Part shown: positions 50,320 through 62,645 of the stretch, in pieces
Layout of the letters: every line of letters begins with the position of its first letter
How positions within the stretch are numbered: the first letter of the stretch is position 1
NCBI RefSeq assembly: GCF_008831285.2
Contig: NC_045145.1
Span: 17,686,040 to 17,750,039 of the forward strand
Length of the DNA stretch: 64,000 nt
DNA from: Nymphaea colorata
Lineage: Eukaryota > Streptophyta > Magnoliopsida > Nymphaeales > Nymphaeaceae
Direction of reading: 5' to 3'
The notes under the pieces: model-generated
What the model saw: only the letters and a program-made list of their open reading frames with translations
What the model was told of the DNA's origin: nothing
Database searches by the model: none
Made by a program: the position numbers and the translations under genes

Positions 50320-51755
50320 GGTCCAATCAGCATGGCTTGGTAAAAATGCATGATCACATTAACAATTGATCTGAATTAGGTAGCGATATTCTAAATCCAT
50401 AGCAAATCTAAAATCTTGTTGCATATATCATAGTTGTCGAACTCGTGACTCGGACTGGCCAGGCTAGATTATCAGGTCAAAGAGTTTACTCGACAACTCT
50501 GTTGGGTTAGGTTTTAAACTTTTGTAGTGTACTTATTCTATAAATAGATGAAGATAAGTTTGTAGGGACTTTATGTCTGATTTTTTTTTAATCAATTGAA
50601 ACTGAATAACATGTGATATGAATCTTCGGGTATATTTAGTAAAGTTAATGACATTTCACAATTTAAAAAATTAATCAGAGACTTTGGTATTGAAAAATCC
50701 ACGACACAAAAGAACATGTAATTAGTTGACGATCCCAACTGACTTGTTAAGCTCTGACTTGTGACCCAGTAAAGGGATGATCCTAGCCACCTCGGATGAC
50801 TCACTACTTAGATCAGCGAGTTTAATGACTATGCAAATGTTTCCAGCATTTGTACATGCCAGAATTTGAGTGAGCAAATTAAAGCGGAACTTGTTTTAGG
50901 CAACTACATGGGCAAGACTAGGTCCGGGTGCTCGGTAAGCTATGAACCCACTCCAAGTTCAACCTCTCTAGATACCATCGAACTGTTTCACCTTCTTTTG
51001 TCAACCAAATAACTCCAAAAACACAGAGTGAAATTGGCAGTGTATACTTTGCCTAGTGCACTGCCATTTTTGGTAGACCAGAATGTATAATCCAAGTTGT
51101 GCAGCCACATGCACATTTAGCAGCCAGATCTCAAATTTTCATAAGGTGGTATTCAAAAAATAATCGGTGGCGATTGGATAGTTTTTGTCTGTTTGTGCAG
51201 CCTATTTGCTTTCCTGCTTACCAATATGTCCAGTCTGCCCGATATTTATATAACATTTCCAAAATATCATGAATTCGTTGCAATATTTGACCAAATCAGA
51301 AGTTTGGGTTAATCTAATGAATCCATTCTTTTTTCTGCCAGCGTTTACATTGCTTACATTCTATCAAAGAACTTTAGCATTAGACCCAAAGGGTTGATTT
51401 AGTGAGGTGCGCCATGGTGACAAGCAAACCGTCATGGACCCATGGTTTTATTGTTTAGCAGCGTCTCTCTTATAGGCCAAAATTGGTCGTATCTTTCAGG
51501 CAGGGGCAGACACGGAGCCCACCCTTTGAAACGTTCATTCACTGTTGAAAATTGATAGAACTTAGATCCAATTACATAGGATAGCCCTACCAGATCCGAA
51601 TCAATGTCCTATGGTCAATTAAAATTTTGTTAACTATATATTTAATACCCCATGAAAAGAAAATTTATGGCTCTGTCTTTGCTTCCAGGATCCAGGACAA
51701 CTTAATTATAAGGTTTTCTATTGTCTTTTGGAGGAGCGAAATTGTTAAGAGTATG
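50320..51755. other. Gene-free spacer
   Basis: AT-rich. No exon or element end could be supported. The short open frames here have no family match. Confidence 0.4.
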
Positions 51756-52075
51756 TGTAACACCCCCGAAGTTTAGTCCTGTATCGAAGATTGTGAGGGA
51801 TCTTCAAAGGCTTATAAAGAGAGATCATTAATGAGATGATCGTCCTGATTCCTAGCCTTTGTGGAGTTGAAACCGACACTGCTAGGGGACGGGTTAGGAT
51901 CCCTTGAATCAAGGGCCCGAGCTTAGAAGTGGGTCGAGTTGTTACAGTGGTATTCAAAGCTCGTTCAACACTCGGTCCTGGGGTCCCACATGCGCGAATG
52001 CATGTGCCTTAAGGGGGTGGATTGTAGTCTTAAGGGGGTGGATTGTAACACCCTCGAAGTTTAGTCCTGTGTCGA
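51756..52075 (+). mobile_element. Miniature LTR-type element (TRIM-like), copy A, right LTR truncated
   Basis: The left LTR, 51756-51946 (191 bp), starts TGTAACACCCCCGAAG and ends GGGTCGAGTTGTTACA. After one base comes TGGTATTCAAAGC (51948-51960), a degraded initiator-Met tRNA primer site. A 97-bp core ends in the polypurine-like AAGGGGGTGGAT, which is present twice with a 21-bp period (52011 and 52032). TGTAACACCCTCGAAG at 52044 starts a second LTR, identical to the first at 30 of 32 bases and then lost. It encodes no protein. It is homologous to copy B on the other strand at 17975-18267. The alternative is a deletion product of a larger LTR retrotransposon. Confidence 0.72.
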
Positions 52076-54879
52076 TGTGTCTGTTACTAACTCTACCTGC
52101 TGCCAAACTTTGATTCTTATTTTTGATGGATCTAATCCTCTATTTTTACTATTTGAATTCTTGTTCAAATGCATAGCATGTATTTGTGTGTGTGTGCGCG
52201 CCAGAGAGAGAGAGAGAGAGATGTTGATTCTGGAGGCTAGAATTAGGTAGTCTCACACCAAACTATGCCAACAGATGGGCAATCTAATATTGAACTTTTA
52301 AGTTCTGGGTCAAAGGCCTTAATTTCATCCCAAGTCAAATAGGGAGGCTCTTGTTGGTTCATCTTCACTAAAATTCACTCACAAATAAGGAAGCTCCTTA
52401 AAGGTAAGCCTTTCCAAATCTCGGCAAATTCAAAAGGAAAAACAAAAACTGTCCTAAAAGAAAAATGCAAAAAAAAATATGAAAATAAAAATGAAGTAAA
52501 TAAAAAATGTGAAAAAACACCCAGATAAGTGAAAAAAAAACGTTTTTTTTTTAATAGAAATAAGACGGTAAAACATGGTTTCTGTGGCAACGCTCTCAAA
52601 CAGTAAGACACGGTGAACAGCCCTGCCATGTTGTTGAGGATCACTTTCCATGTGTTGCAGATGATTCAGTTCCACTTTATGGAACTGGTGAGTGCACAAC
52701 AGCTTCATAATGCATGGTTCGGGATTTTGTTTCTGAGCGCCGCAGAATCCACTCCAAACCAGACTTAGTGCTTAATTATTCAATTCAAATCCATCTCATG
52801 TGCACTCCTACAAGCCACATGCATCAGCTTTTGTGCAGAACTCAAAATGCAAGCATTTTAAATGTGGACTGAAGCTTTTCAGCATGATCTGGATCGATCC
52901 ATACATACAATGAAATTAGTGTTATGAACAACTTTTCTCAAACGGGAGAAGGAAAATACAGAAAAGTATCTTTATCAGACTGTCTGATTAGGTTGAGTTG
53001 GTGGACCTGTCTTCTTCATCTGACCTTGGCAGAGTTCAAAGTGGTGGTGCTGGTGGAGAACCTCTCTCCCTCTGTCTCTCTCTCTCTCTCATTGTCTTGT
53101 CCACATTCGACCCAACTGCCTAACTTTCGCCAAACTGTTCTCTGGACGTGCTGTAAGACAGATTGCACCTTGTAAGGGAGAGAATTTAAGGTGTGGTTGA
53201 GAGAATGGCGTCATGGTTCTCTTAGTGATCAAGCTATTCAAGATAAACTTGGTCCAGAAACCATGGTTTTTATGAGATAATGTTACGTTAAATTGAGCCC
53301 TGGACGCACTGTTTCCAGCACTCACCCAATGGGTAGCTTGATTTTGTGAAGAACAGTGAAGATGCAGACCAGAAAGCCATAGCAGTCAGGCCACAGAACC
53401 CGATCGAGAGAAGATAACCTTCCTCCTCCATGGTTGTAGCATCAGATACACTCGATCGGGGCCTTTCACAGACTACCAATGTGTAAAATTAGTCATGTCA
53501 TACCAATTTAATGTTCCTGAGCGAGTTGCAATCAGCAGATGTGGAAAATTCATTCGGCTTTCTCGAGTTCGTCGCAAGCTTGAGAGAGAGGGACCCAGCC
53601 ACCATGCATTGTAAGCCATGAGAGTAGATCTGCTCATCTACCAAATGCCCAAATCATTTTCTAATGGAAACTTTACATCCTCGCCCTCATTGATCTCATC
53701 CAACTTTTCTAAACACAAGTGACAAAAACTCACCAAAAGTGTAAAACCAAAGAGATCCAAACAGTCGGTGATCCCATATTGTAGATGTGCAACAGCAGCC
53801 ACTGATCATTGCTGCGTCCAATAATTGGCTCGCTATGGCATCAGGCCTATTGGGATCCAAAGCTCCACCAAAGAATTGGGCCAACCACTTGCTGCTACAA
53901 TGTCTGAATCTTTGGGCCCCATTGAGCTCCGCCACATGAGGTGGCAGGCCGCCGGTGGTTGGTCCGGCGGCCTATTGTGACGCGCCACTTGTGTCACTAT
54001 AGAGTACTGGTCAGCCAGCTGCAGCTGCTCTGTAGGTGAACCTGTGTTCCCTTTGGCTATGATGCAATATAGCTGGTTTCACAATTGGAGCCACCATCTT
54101 CCCCTCTAGATGCGAACACATGTTCCCCATCTTGAACAAGTTCAAAGAAGATGTAGCATGATTGTGTAAAGTTTATGTAATCATACTCTAAAAAGTTCGC
54201 CTTTAGCTCCAAAATTAAAATCGAGACATAGATGGGTGCAAGTCTTTGATGAGCGTCACTACTGGGTCCCTGCTTTTGGAGAGTGGACTTGACACCTAGT
54301 ATTATGGTTTTACTTGAGAATGATGTGAAACCTGGCGTGCCCATCACAAGAGGCCACATCAAAGCATCAAAGTTGAGAATAGGGTGTTTCTTTAAAACCC
54401 TCACAATAATTTTTAAATTTTATTCTTTTAAGAAAGCCACTAAGAAGTAATAGTATTAATACTGTGAAATCCCTTAGATTTCACGAGTCCCTTCTTCCAT
54501 AGGCACGATGAGTGATTATTAGCTTCTCACTACAACCCCGATAATTAATAACCACACAAAGGTTTCGTGCTGACATGAAAAGGTAGAACATATCTTCCAT
54601 TCTTAGCTAAGCCCTGTCCTAATTCATCAGCAAGAAGATACAGATGTTGTCACCATCTTGATCACCTCATTCGCCCACTCAGATGAGCGCAAGATATGAC
54701 AAGTAACGTGGTGGGGGATATGCTTGCAGATCTCATCTCCACAGCCAAATTTCGTGCTGATCAGCTAAACTATTTGATGTGCGGCCTATAGTTGATCTCG
54801 ACCAATAACTTTTCTTAATATCTTTCGGGTCATTTGGCACCTTTGTTACTGTCCAATGATTCTGCCTCAAATTTAGACA
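52076..54879. other. Gene-free spacer
   Basis: Holds a (GA)n run at 52204-52222 and a CT-rich tract at 53070-53090. Minus-strand frames at 53288-53479 (starting MEEEGYLLSIGFCGLTAMAF internally) and 53696-53935 look protein-like but have no recognised family and no partner exons, so they are not called. Confidence 0.4.
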
Positions 54880-55175
54880 GATTGGGTTCATTCCAATCAA
54901 GCGCTCTACTGTTACATAAGCATCATCCAAGGTCTTGGATTACCTCTTTTCATTTTGGATAAATTGTGCTCAAGGTTGAAGTGTCAAAATAAACCAATCA
55001 AGTTTATCTTGTTCCGGTATATCAGGTAAATCCTACATAAGTCTTTGATAGGTCTTCACATAGTCTCGCAAGGATCCTGTGTGTTTCAATTTACCCATCA
55101 TTCGATAAGCATGTCGTCTTACACTCGGGGTCATAAAGTAGTTCTTCAACTCAACTCTCATTAAAAGTCATCAAA
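54880..55175 (-). pseudogene. Decayed retrotransposon gag (Ty3/gypsy-type)
   Basis: Minus-strand translation gives a recognisable piece of the retrotransposon Gag domain: LKNYF, RRHAYRMMGKLKHTGSLRDY, VKTYQRLM, then after a stop DLPDIPEQDKLDWFILTLQP, another stop, and DDAYVTVERLIGMNP. At least three in-frame stops break it. Gag forms the particle in which LTR retrotransposons copy themselves; this one cannot. I found no protease, reverse transcriptase or LTRs next to it. It is probably the stump of a larger element. Confidence 0.7.
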
Positions 55176-55577
55176 AGTATGTATTTTGCATATCCCCTTT
55201 GGAATGTATGTTGGGTTTCAAATCAATGGAGCATGTCCATATCAAATTACATATTCAAACCCGCTACCCATTAGTCCCTAGAGGATCCCTCACACCGTTT
55301 ATCGTTTGGTTTGACCGACAGGTGGTTAAGCAAACGCTAACGAAAAAGCAGGTATTGGGTGCAACGGCGGTGCTCCAGGTTGCGGATGGAGGAAGAAAAG
55401 CATCTAAAGGAGTTTGGTAAAATTTGCACGCAAAATCGATCCCCCTTTTAGGAGGGACACCCTCCTACCATAGCTGCAAAACTATCAATTCTTGTTTACT
55501 ACGTGTGTTCTATGTGGACTATATTGTTTATTTCATTTTATTGCTCAGGTCTGTTTAGATGGGGGACTGTTATCAAC

Positions 55578-55579
<2 letters not shown>

Positions 55580-55648
<69 letters not shown>
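55580..55648. repeat. (TA)n microsatellite, about 68 bp
   Basis: Uninterrupted TA repeat, the longest in the window. Frames through it encode only alternating Ile-Tyr and are artefacts. It could extrude as a cruciform under torsion. Confidence 0.95.
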
Positions 55649-55651
<3 letters not shown>

Positions 55652-56911
55652 GTTTGCCTAATCCTAGCTTCCCTATTGAAACAAGATAAAAAAAAGCCAT
55701 GACGAAGTCAAAAGCTAAAAATTTCATTTTGGGGTTTACTTTTTAGGTGTAACCTCAAATACGAGCTCGATACTTCAGCTTTTATAATGAAAACCTTATG
55801 TTGACAACTGCAAAAAGAGGGGGGCAGTCTACTGTCTACTTAAAAGATTTGCATGGTGAAAGCCATATAGGTTTATGGGTGTTTTACTGACAACAAAATG
55901 TCACTTCAAATGCGTCTGGACGACATCAAAAGTTGGTTTTTGCCAAAACCCGGTTTCAATGAAGGGCAAAGAAAACATGTCGCCCCCAGATTTTTCGGAT
56001 AAAGCCGAATTCCCGCAGGTTTTTATCTTATAGTCTGAACATCCAAACCAGGTTTTTGAAACTCGTGTCACTAATCAAATTTTCAGAGAATTTGATTTTC
56101 ACATAACAAAGTTATTTAAGGGGGGGCATTCAAAAGGCCCTTATGTTTTCCCAAATATTCAACGGTTTGTTATTGTTCTCATTGGCAATCGAACCCTTTT
56201 TCACCCAACAATTCGTAATAAGAAAGAAGTTCAGCATACGCATGAATTTGGTTTAGTTTTGAATTTGAATTTTTTGTTTTTGGAGATCTGCACCAATACA
56301 AATTTATAGATTTTTTTTTTTTATTTGTAAGCTGAATCAAATGCAACCTGTTTATTCTAAGCTAAGCTAGCTGAGGCCAGCTAAAGTATTGAATTGCTTG
56401 AGTCATTAGATGGATATTCTTAATTCTATAGTTCGTAAAATCACTTTGAACATCTGGATTTTCATTTAGAGAATGACTGCAACCTCAAATTTCACACAAT
56501 CTTGTGTAGTTGAAGTTTTCTGCACAAAATAAAGAATGCCAATAAAGAAGAAAGAACTCAAACAGAATATGAGAAACAAAAGTTGAAAGTCGAGCTAGGT
56601 GGCTCTTCATCGTCAGGAGCTTGTCAAATTATTGATTTAGAGCTACACTTCCATTCATATCTATGTGTGGATCTACATACTGGGCAGAACTTGGATCTAG
56701 ATCTTGTTTTTCATGTACCATATTTCAGGATCCAGTTTGACCTAGGTCATAGATCTTTCTAGACGCTTGAACAAGCAACGAGGCAGGCTGTTGAACGCCT
56801 AATAATAAAGGTTTTTGTAGCATTTTGATTTTGACAAGTTATGAAGTAGTATTTTTTTATGGTGCCTACTGCCTTCTTGATTGGGCTAGGAAAATGCCCT
56901 TAAGATAGAGC
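55649..56911. other. Gene-free spacer
   Basis: No supported exon or element boundary. The wording GCTAAGCTAGCTGAGGCCAGC near 56360 anticipates the CTAG-rich foldback that follows. Confidence 0.4.
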
Positions 56912-57022
56912 ATAGACTAGGCCAACTGAGTTAAGTATTACTCTAGGTTTGCTAGGTAAGTTAGGCTAGGGAAGCAACTTGCCTAGCAAACCTAGCCTAG
57001 CCCTTAAGTTGGCCTAGTCTAT
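56912..57022. repeat. Long foldback (inverted repeat), miRNA-precursor-like
   Basis: An outer stem of 16 perfect pairs (56912-56927 with 57007-57022) and an inner stem of 20 pairs (56943-56962 with 56976-56995; 19 Watson-Crick and one position that would be G-U in a plus-strand RNA) enclose a 13-nt loop. An internal loop of 15 and 11 nt separates the stems. The shape is that of a plant miRNA precursor or a tiny foldback transposon. The CTAG-rich composition could also give such a fold from decayed repeats. Strand of any transcript is unknown. Confidence 0.6.
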
Positions 57023-57589
57023 ATACATAAAACTTTCTAGGTTAAGCATAATAGAGGCCATATTTAAAGTTTTGTAGAAACCTGATCCGGCCAAATTTTG
57101 AGTGGACCTTGACCCAGGTACCACCCAACCTAGCCCACTATGTTAGCCAAGCCTAGCTGAAACTCCGGCAAAAATTGCTCAACAAGGAATCTTATTCAAC
57201 TTAGCTTGGCTGAAATCAACTTAATTAATTTAGCAAATCCAGCTCTGGTATTCCTGGTCAGACTAAAACTTTGCAGGATCCAGGGGAGACGAGTTCTAGT
57301 ACTACCAACCAAATCTCCATTAAACCAGCATGCTCAGGTCTCCTACATTTCAAATTGATGTTTGGATTGCCTATTGAATCTGTATCTGCATTGGGTGCAT
57401 GTTGATCATAAGGAACAGACATGTGATGCTTCGATCAGATTCCTAACGACTTATGTATAGTTTTTGATTCGTCGGTCATTGAAGTTGGAAGTGAATTTTT
57501 TTGAGCATCTCTTTTATGTAAACCCAATATTTTGATTGTTAATCTCTTGTTCTTCCCTTCCGCCAACACCTAAAACATAATGACATGCT

Positions 57590-57650
57590 TGGCTTGTGTA
57601 GTGAGTGGGCGCCTCGGGGTTCAAACCTTGGAACACCACGCACAAGCTCA
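57590..57650 (+). mobile_element. Weak SINE-like fragment
   Basis: TTGTGTAGTGAGTGGGCGC followed by GGGGTTCAAACC resembles Pol III boxes A and B, but the spacing is short and the flanks give no ends. Only the B box is convincing. Confidence 0.25.
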
Positions 57651-57984
57651 CCTCAAAACTCATGATGATCATCAGACCCTCGAATCGACAGTTCTTGTCT
57701 CTTCCTTCCAACGATAAGTGAAGGAAGAATGCCTGGTTGATTGTACCACTGTGGTGTTCGAGGAGGAGCTCTTTGCACATCAATCTAGGAAGAGAGATGA
57801 AGAAGGCATTTGATCACAAGCCTTCTGGTAGAAGAGAAGCAAACAGTTAATTAGCTTCTCACCCTTCTGCCAAATTGATCAACTGTGATAAAATGCTGTG
57901 CTGCATTTTATGAAAGTGATGCTCTGTTTCTCACATCAAGGGCCCTCTAAAGAGACCTTAGCTTTTCACAATGGACATGACTAG

Positions 57985-58059
57985 AACAGTTTTTGGCAAC
58001 ACCTTTAGCTCGAATGTCTGACACAGAGGATTGGCAACAGTTTTTGGCAACACCTTTAG
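57985..58059. repeat. Perfect 24-bp direct repeat, 51-bp period
   Basis: The 24-mer beginning AACAGTTTTTGGCAACACC occurs at 57985-58008 and again, unchanged, at 58036-58059. Probably a small recent duplication. Confidence 0.9.
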
Positions 58060-61000
58060 ACAAAACAAAGAGGAAATTCTCCTGTTTTTTTCCATCTTAG
58101 AGAACCAACTCTCAAGATTGTCTCACTTAAACAATGTCAGATTCGTGATCAGCTTCAGCTGCCTGATCTGGGGATCTTTTTAGATCTCACCGTAGCCTGT
58201 ACCCTCCCTCACAGAGGCGCATAAACACCCCCTATCTTGAGATTCGGTTGCATGTGGAGTTGCTCTACCAGATGTTTCCTACCCTTTTCTGCAAACTGAC
58301 CTCTTAGAGTAGATTTTCTGAGTAACTTTTGATTGAGATTATTGCTGGAACTTGATGCGTGTTCTGGAGTCTGCAGGTATCGAAAATTCACTTCATTTAC
58401 TCTATATGTTTAGCTGCTATAAAAGTTTTACATATTCAGAAAAGAAAGAAAAAAGGACATTGATTTTCTGAACAACAAACAGAAATGAAGAATGAAGCAA
58501 TAAGACCATGTTGTTTCCTTCAACTTGAGTGAGAATCTAACCAGAATTATGAGGCAACTGTTCAATGTAAGCTCCGATTAGATGGATAGTTGAAAGTAAA
58601 GGGAGACGTGTTAGGAATTGTGTCAAAACAGCATCTGATCCATTTTCTAGATAATGACCACAAAGTGAGCTGCTCAACAGAAATTGCTTTTTCTGGTTCC
58701 CTCCTACCTTACAAGTTGACAGCTCCACCACCACTTTATATGCCAACTAAATCTTCATCCTGGCATGTTCATTTCGCAGTAGTTAACGACGCTAAAAATT
58801 ACAGAATAAAACTGGTTTCAAAGAGAGAGAAGGAAAGACGTGCGTTTGTTTTCTCTTCACATAAAAAAAACACATATATTTTAGTCAGAAAAAGGCGTAA
58901 ACTTTGTTTAACAACAGGAGCAAGTACGAATTTGCCAATCAGAATCATGAAGTAAGAATAATTTTCTTTAATCAACTGCAGTTAGTCTACCAAAACCGCG
59001 TAGAAAATGTTGCAAAATGAGCTTTCGCCCCACGTTACATCGGCAAGATTGGGAGTTGGGATCGAGGCAAAGACACGGGAGGCACTGTCATGCAACTAGG
59101 CAACCTCTTCGAATTCTTGGCCGATTCGGGAGTGTCGCGTATCGGTTTTTATTCTTTTAAAATGTCTAATATTTTTTTTATTTTTAGTTAATGTTTATAC
59201 ACAGATGCTTTTATTTTATTTTATTTTTAAAAAAGATTTATTTCCCCATTTATTGAACCGGTGAACCGGCCGCGGCATCGCCGACTCTGTTCACAGACCC
59301 ATTCTGGTAACATTGATGAGAAGGAATCTTTCATTGTGCGTGTTGGACGCAGAGGCTGCACGTGGGGGCCTCAGGCATCACGCCACCACCCTTATCCATC
59401 ATTGTTTCGCTCACAAGCTACTTCCGATCTGTGTCTGTTCCTTCGAAAAAGAACAGAAGCAGAGCTCTTGTTCACAGAAAGAGAGAGCGAGCATATCTGG
59501 GGAAGAAACAAGAAAGCTAGACGAGATCTAAGCACACAACCCCCTAAAGACGCCGGCAGTCGATTTTCCCTTTATCCTTGTAGGCTGTCAAGTTGTACCC
59601 ATGAGGGGAAAAGGAAAAAAGGATGGATGCTGGTAGAATTACAGATACATCCTGTGGGTATTTGTGATCTTTGTCCAGGACGCCATTGACGCAGAGCTGG
59701 AGCTTCCTTCTGATGTTCTAACCAGAGAATCATGAAAACGCGTCCGAGATCTTAAGTTTGTGTTTCTGATACCCTTTGATTGTGGAGATTTTTAGGGAAA
59801 AACATGGGTTGGAAGATCATCCTTCTGCTCGCCCTAACAAGGCAAGGTCGCGCTAGAGCTCAATATACGCATGATTTTGAAGAAGACGCGTTCATTTTGA
59901 GGATGGGTAGTCGCCATTATGAACATTAATGATCTTCCATATCATTAATTTCTCATATATCGGAAGCACATGAACCATAAGAAAAAAAATGATTGGTTTT
60001 CCAAAGCCCTGTAAAATGTTTCTGCAAAAGCCTCAACAACTGAACATTTTTCCTTTGGAACTTCAAATATCCATGAAACTGTAAATCGAACTTCATCAGG
60101 ATCTGCATGCCGATTCCTTCGTCATCTGTTTGTTTCGATTTTTTGTCATAATTGAAGCCAGGTCCACTCAAATCCCACATTGAACATGGTGCCTCCATCT
60201 ATCTCCGCCCCTGACTGTCACCACATTATGGCGGAGACAACTTTGATTTTAAGCCCAGGCTCAAATGCAGCCTCTTAAGAGGCTGTAAGCAGCAGTTCCT
60301 GGCAATGGAAGATGGTATCTTTCAAGGGATTGATGACAGCCAACAAGGAGAGCGAGACCCACCGTCGTCCACAAACAAACAATTCCAGCAACAAACAGCA
60401 TGTTAAGCACTTATGATGTTTCCCACCGCTCATGATAAATCACGCCCATGCCTGTACAGTGAAAAAGAGAAGGCTTTCCCTGCTTTTCTTCTTGATGATA
60501 AATTAGCATTTGGATACCAACAAGAATAGATTAAAAATGCTGGCCATTCATTCATACCAGTGCAGACATTCAGACCCAATACACAACATACATGGAAAAG
60601 TTCACAAAAATTCATGTATAAATTAAACCTTATGATAGACTGTTCCAAACCAATGATTTTAATGGCCTTCCAGACTCCAGCATTTTTTTTAATATACAAT
60701 TTTGGGAATTTTGACCCCATTTTTTTAAATTACAATGGGTCCAGCCTTAGTGTGGCGTTGGCACCCAGTTACCTTTTGTGTCGCAAAAAAAGGTACAATG
60801 ATATACTAGTTGATGTGCAAGGCGCAGGTTTTTGACATATGCTTTTGCGAAACACCTCTGAACCCTAGAGACGTAGGGACCTTCAGATGCCACTTAGGTG
60901 GAGAGAACTGTTGGATATACAAATTCATCAATATAATATATATAAGATGTGCTCCAAATTTTATGTCTTAATATTGTTCACAATCAATTAATGGATGTGA

Positions 61001-62590
61001 TCCAAATGGTCTATTTAATAAACATATTTTAAATTGCTTCATTTAGAAGGAGGTCGTCAAGGACAGAGAAAAGCCAATGATTCATAATACATCTAACACG
61101 AATTTATTTTAAAAAAATAAATAAAGGACTTGGATTTTATGAGTAATAGTGTCGAGTCTTTTTGTGGCATCTGATTTAGTAAAATAGATTCCTTTAGCAA
61201 GAAGTATGGAATTTTGCAATATAACAAGTTGCGGACGTTCAATTTATGTACATATCCTCATAAAGGAGACTGCTTATATTAAAGCAAACAAAAACAGCTG
61301 CACCCAAAGGGCTTACGTGCAAAAAATCAGGTATAAGAAAGTTACGTCCGATCAGATTTGGGTTTAAAAAAATGAAATCCAAATTTGAATCAAGTTTAAA
61401 TGCGCATATGATCAGATTGTGCTCAGGATTCAACTTTCAGTAAATATATTATATCTATTATCTATACATTAAAAGTCACTTTTAAACATATCATAATCCA
61501 GTTGAAATTTGGGAATGTCGGATTTGGGATGTGAATTTAGAAGTCAGATTTGGATTGGTTTCCGATTATGAATTTAAAAGCTGACTTTGGGGTCCTAGAT
61601 TTTTTTTTTTTTTCAAACTCATGATTGAATCAGTTTTTGAATTCAAATATATGAACATCCTATAAACTACTGGATACCTTATGAGGCACATCTAATTCAA
61701 ATCCTATCCATTAACATCTTTATGAACAACTAAACCCAATTTCATGGGTAGAACATCAGTCGAGGGAGTTTGGTTGTCATCGATCTAAAACTCAAGATGA
61801 TGTGAGATTTGGACTTCTTAGATTTCCAAGATATCATATCTTCAACTTCTTATGAATTAATAATTATTACATTTTAAAATTCATATGTCTGACTCGCCAT
61901 CTTATCTCGCATCTATAGATTTGAATACAAGACGGATTTTAAATTCATCGCTCTGAAATAAAAACTTTGTCAAAGCCACTGTTAGTTTTAAAAGATTTTT
62001 AAGTACTTGATGCTCTTTATTTTGACTATTTTTACATGATTTCATTTTTACTAAAACAAGTATGTTCTTTAATATTTTTTTTTACTGATATTCAAATAGT
62101 TGAAACTACTCTTATGAATTCAGTACTAAGTGGAGCCCATCCGTATCCGTATTGTCTTCCACAGAGGTCCAATTTCCAGCACCGACGCAAGCACTTAAGG
62201 ATCGATTGTCCGTCGCAAAAGAGACACCAAATACGTTATAAATCAGGTGAAAATCAGATACGTTTGCAACCTTTTACACTGGGACACACAGTCATTGTCT
62301 CTAAATCACCATTGGGAGGCTTTGAAAGTAGAGAGAAACATAAGCACATTATCAAAATTCTTTCTTGTATATATAGGGGCTTAAACCAAAGTTTTTTTTT
62401 TGTTATAAAAATTAACTAGAATCGATTAATTCAAATTGAATAATGTATATATATTTTAAGAAGAAACTGTTTTGAACATAAAAACTTCAAAGTAATATCC
62501 TTATGTTTCCAAGGTTCTACCTTGTTTCGAACTTATAGTATATTATTCAACTCAGCATAGAAGAATAACACATTAAATCTTAATAGTGAC
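58060..62590. other. Gene-free spacer
   Basis: The frames at 58590-58955, 59261-59689 (142 codons) and 62036-62419 (127 codons) have no recognisable domain, no family match and no splice partners, and are not called. 59260-59760 is somewhat GC-richer and might belong to an untranslated transcript. Confidence 0.4.
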
Positions 62591-62645
62591 CATGAGATTC
62601 GAACTTCCAACCTTGCTACTTTATTGCACCATAGCCTTTGAGGCT
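62591..62645 (-). mobile_element. SINE-like fragment with Pol III boxes
   Basis: On the minus strand GGCTATGGTGCAATAAAGTAG (box A-like) is followed by GGTTGGAAGTTCGAATCTC, a good B-box match. The order and spacing suit a tRNA-derived SINE. It does not fold as a tRNA. Ends are not resolved. Confidence 0.35.

Noticed and set aside
51756..52075. Cassandra-type TRIM (which carries 5S rRNA sequence in its LTR)
   Set aside because: The LTR start is similar, but no 5S internal promoter sequence is present.
53288..53935. Two minus-strand frames that look protein-like (one with MEEEGYLLSIGFCGLTAMAF, one with GGALDPNRPDAIASQLLDAA)
   Set aside because: Neither could be tied to a known family or to other exons; without transcripts I cannot call a gene.
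59261..59689. 142-codon plus-strand open frame
   Set aside because: No recognisable domain, no splice partners, low-complexity Arg/Ser/His content; likely chance in a GC-richer patch.
62036..62419. 127-codon plus-strand open frame
   Set aside because: No family signature and the surroundings are repeat-like.
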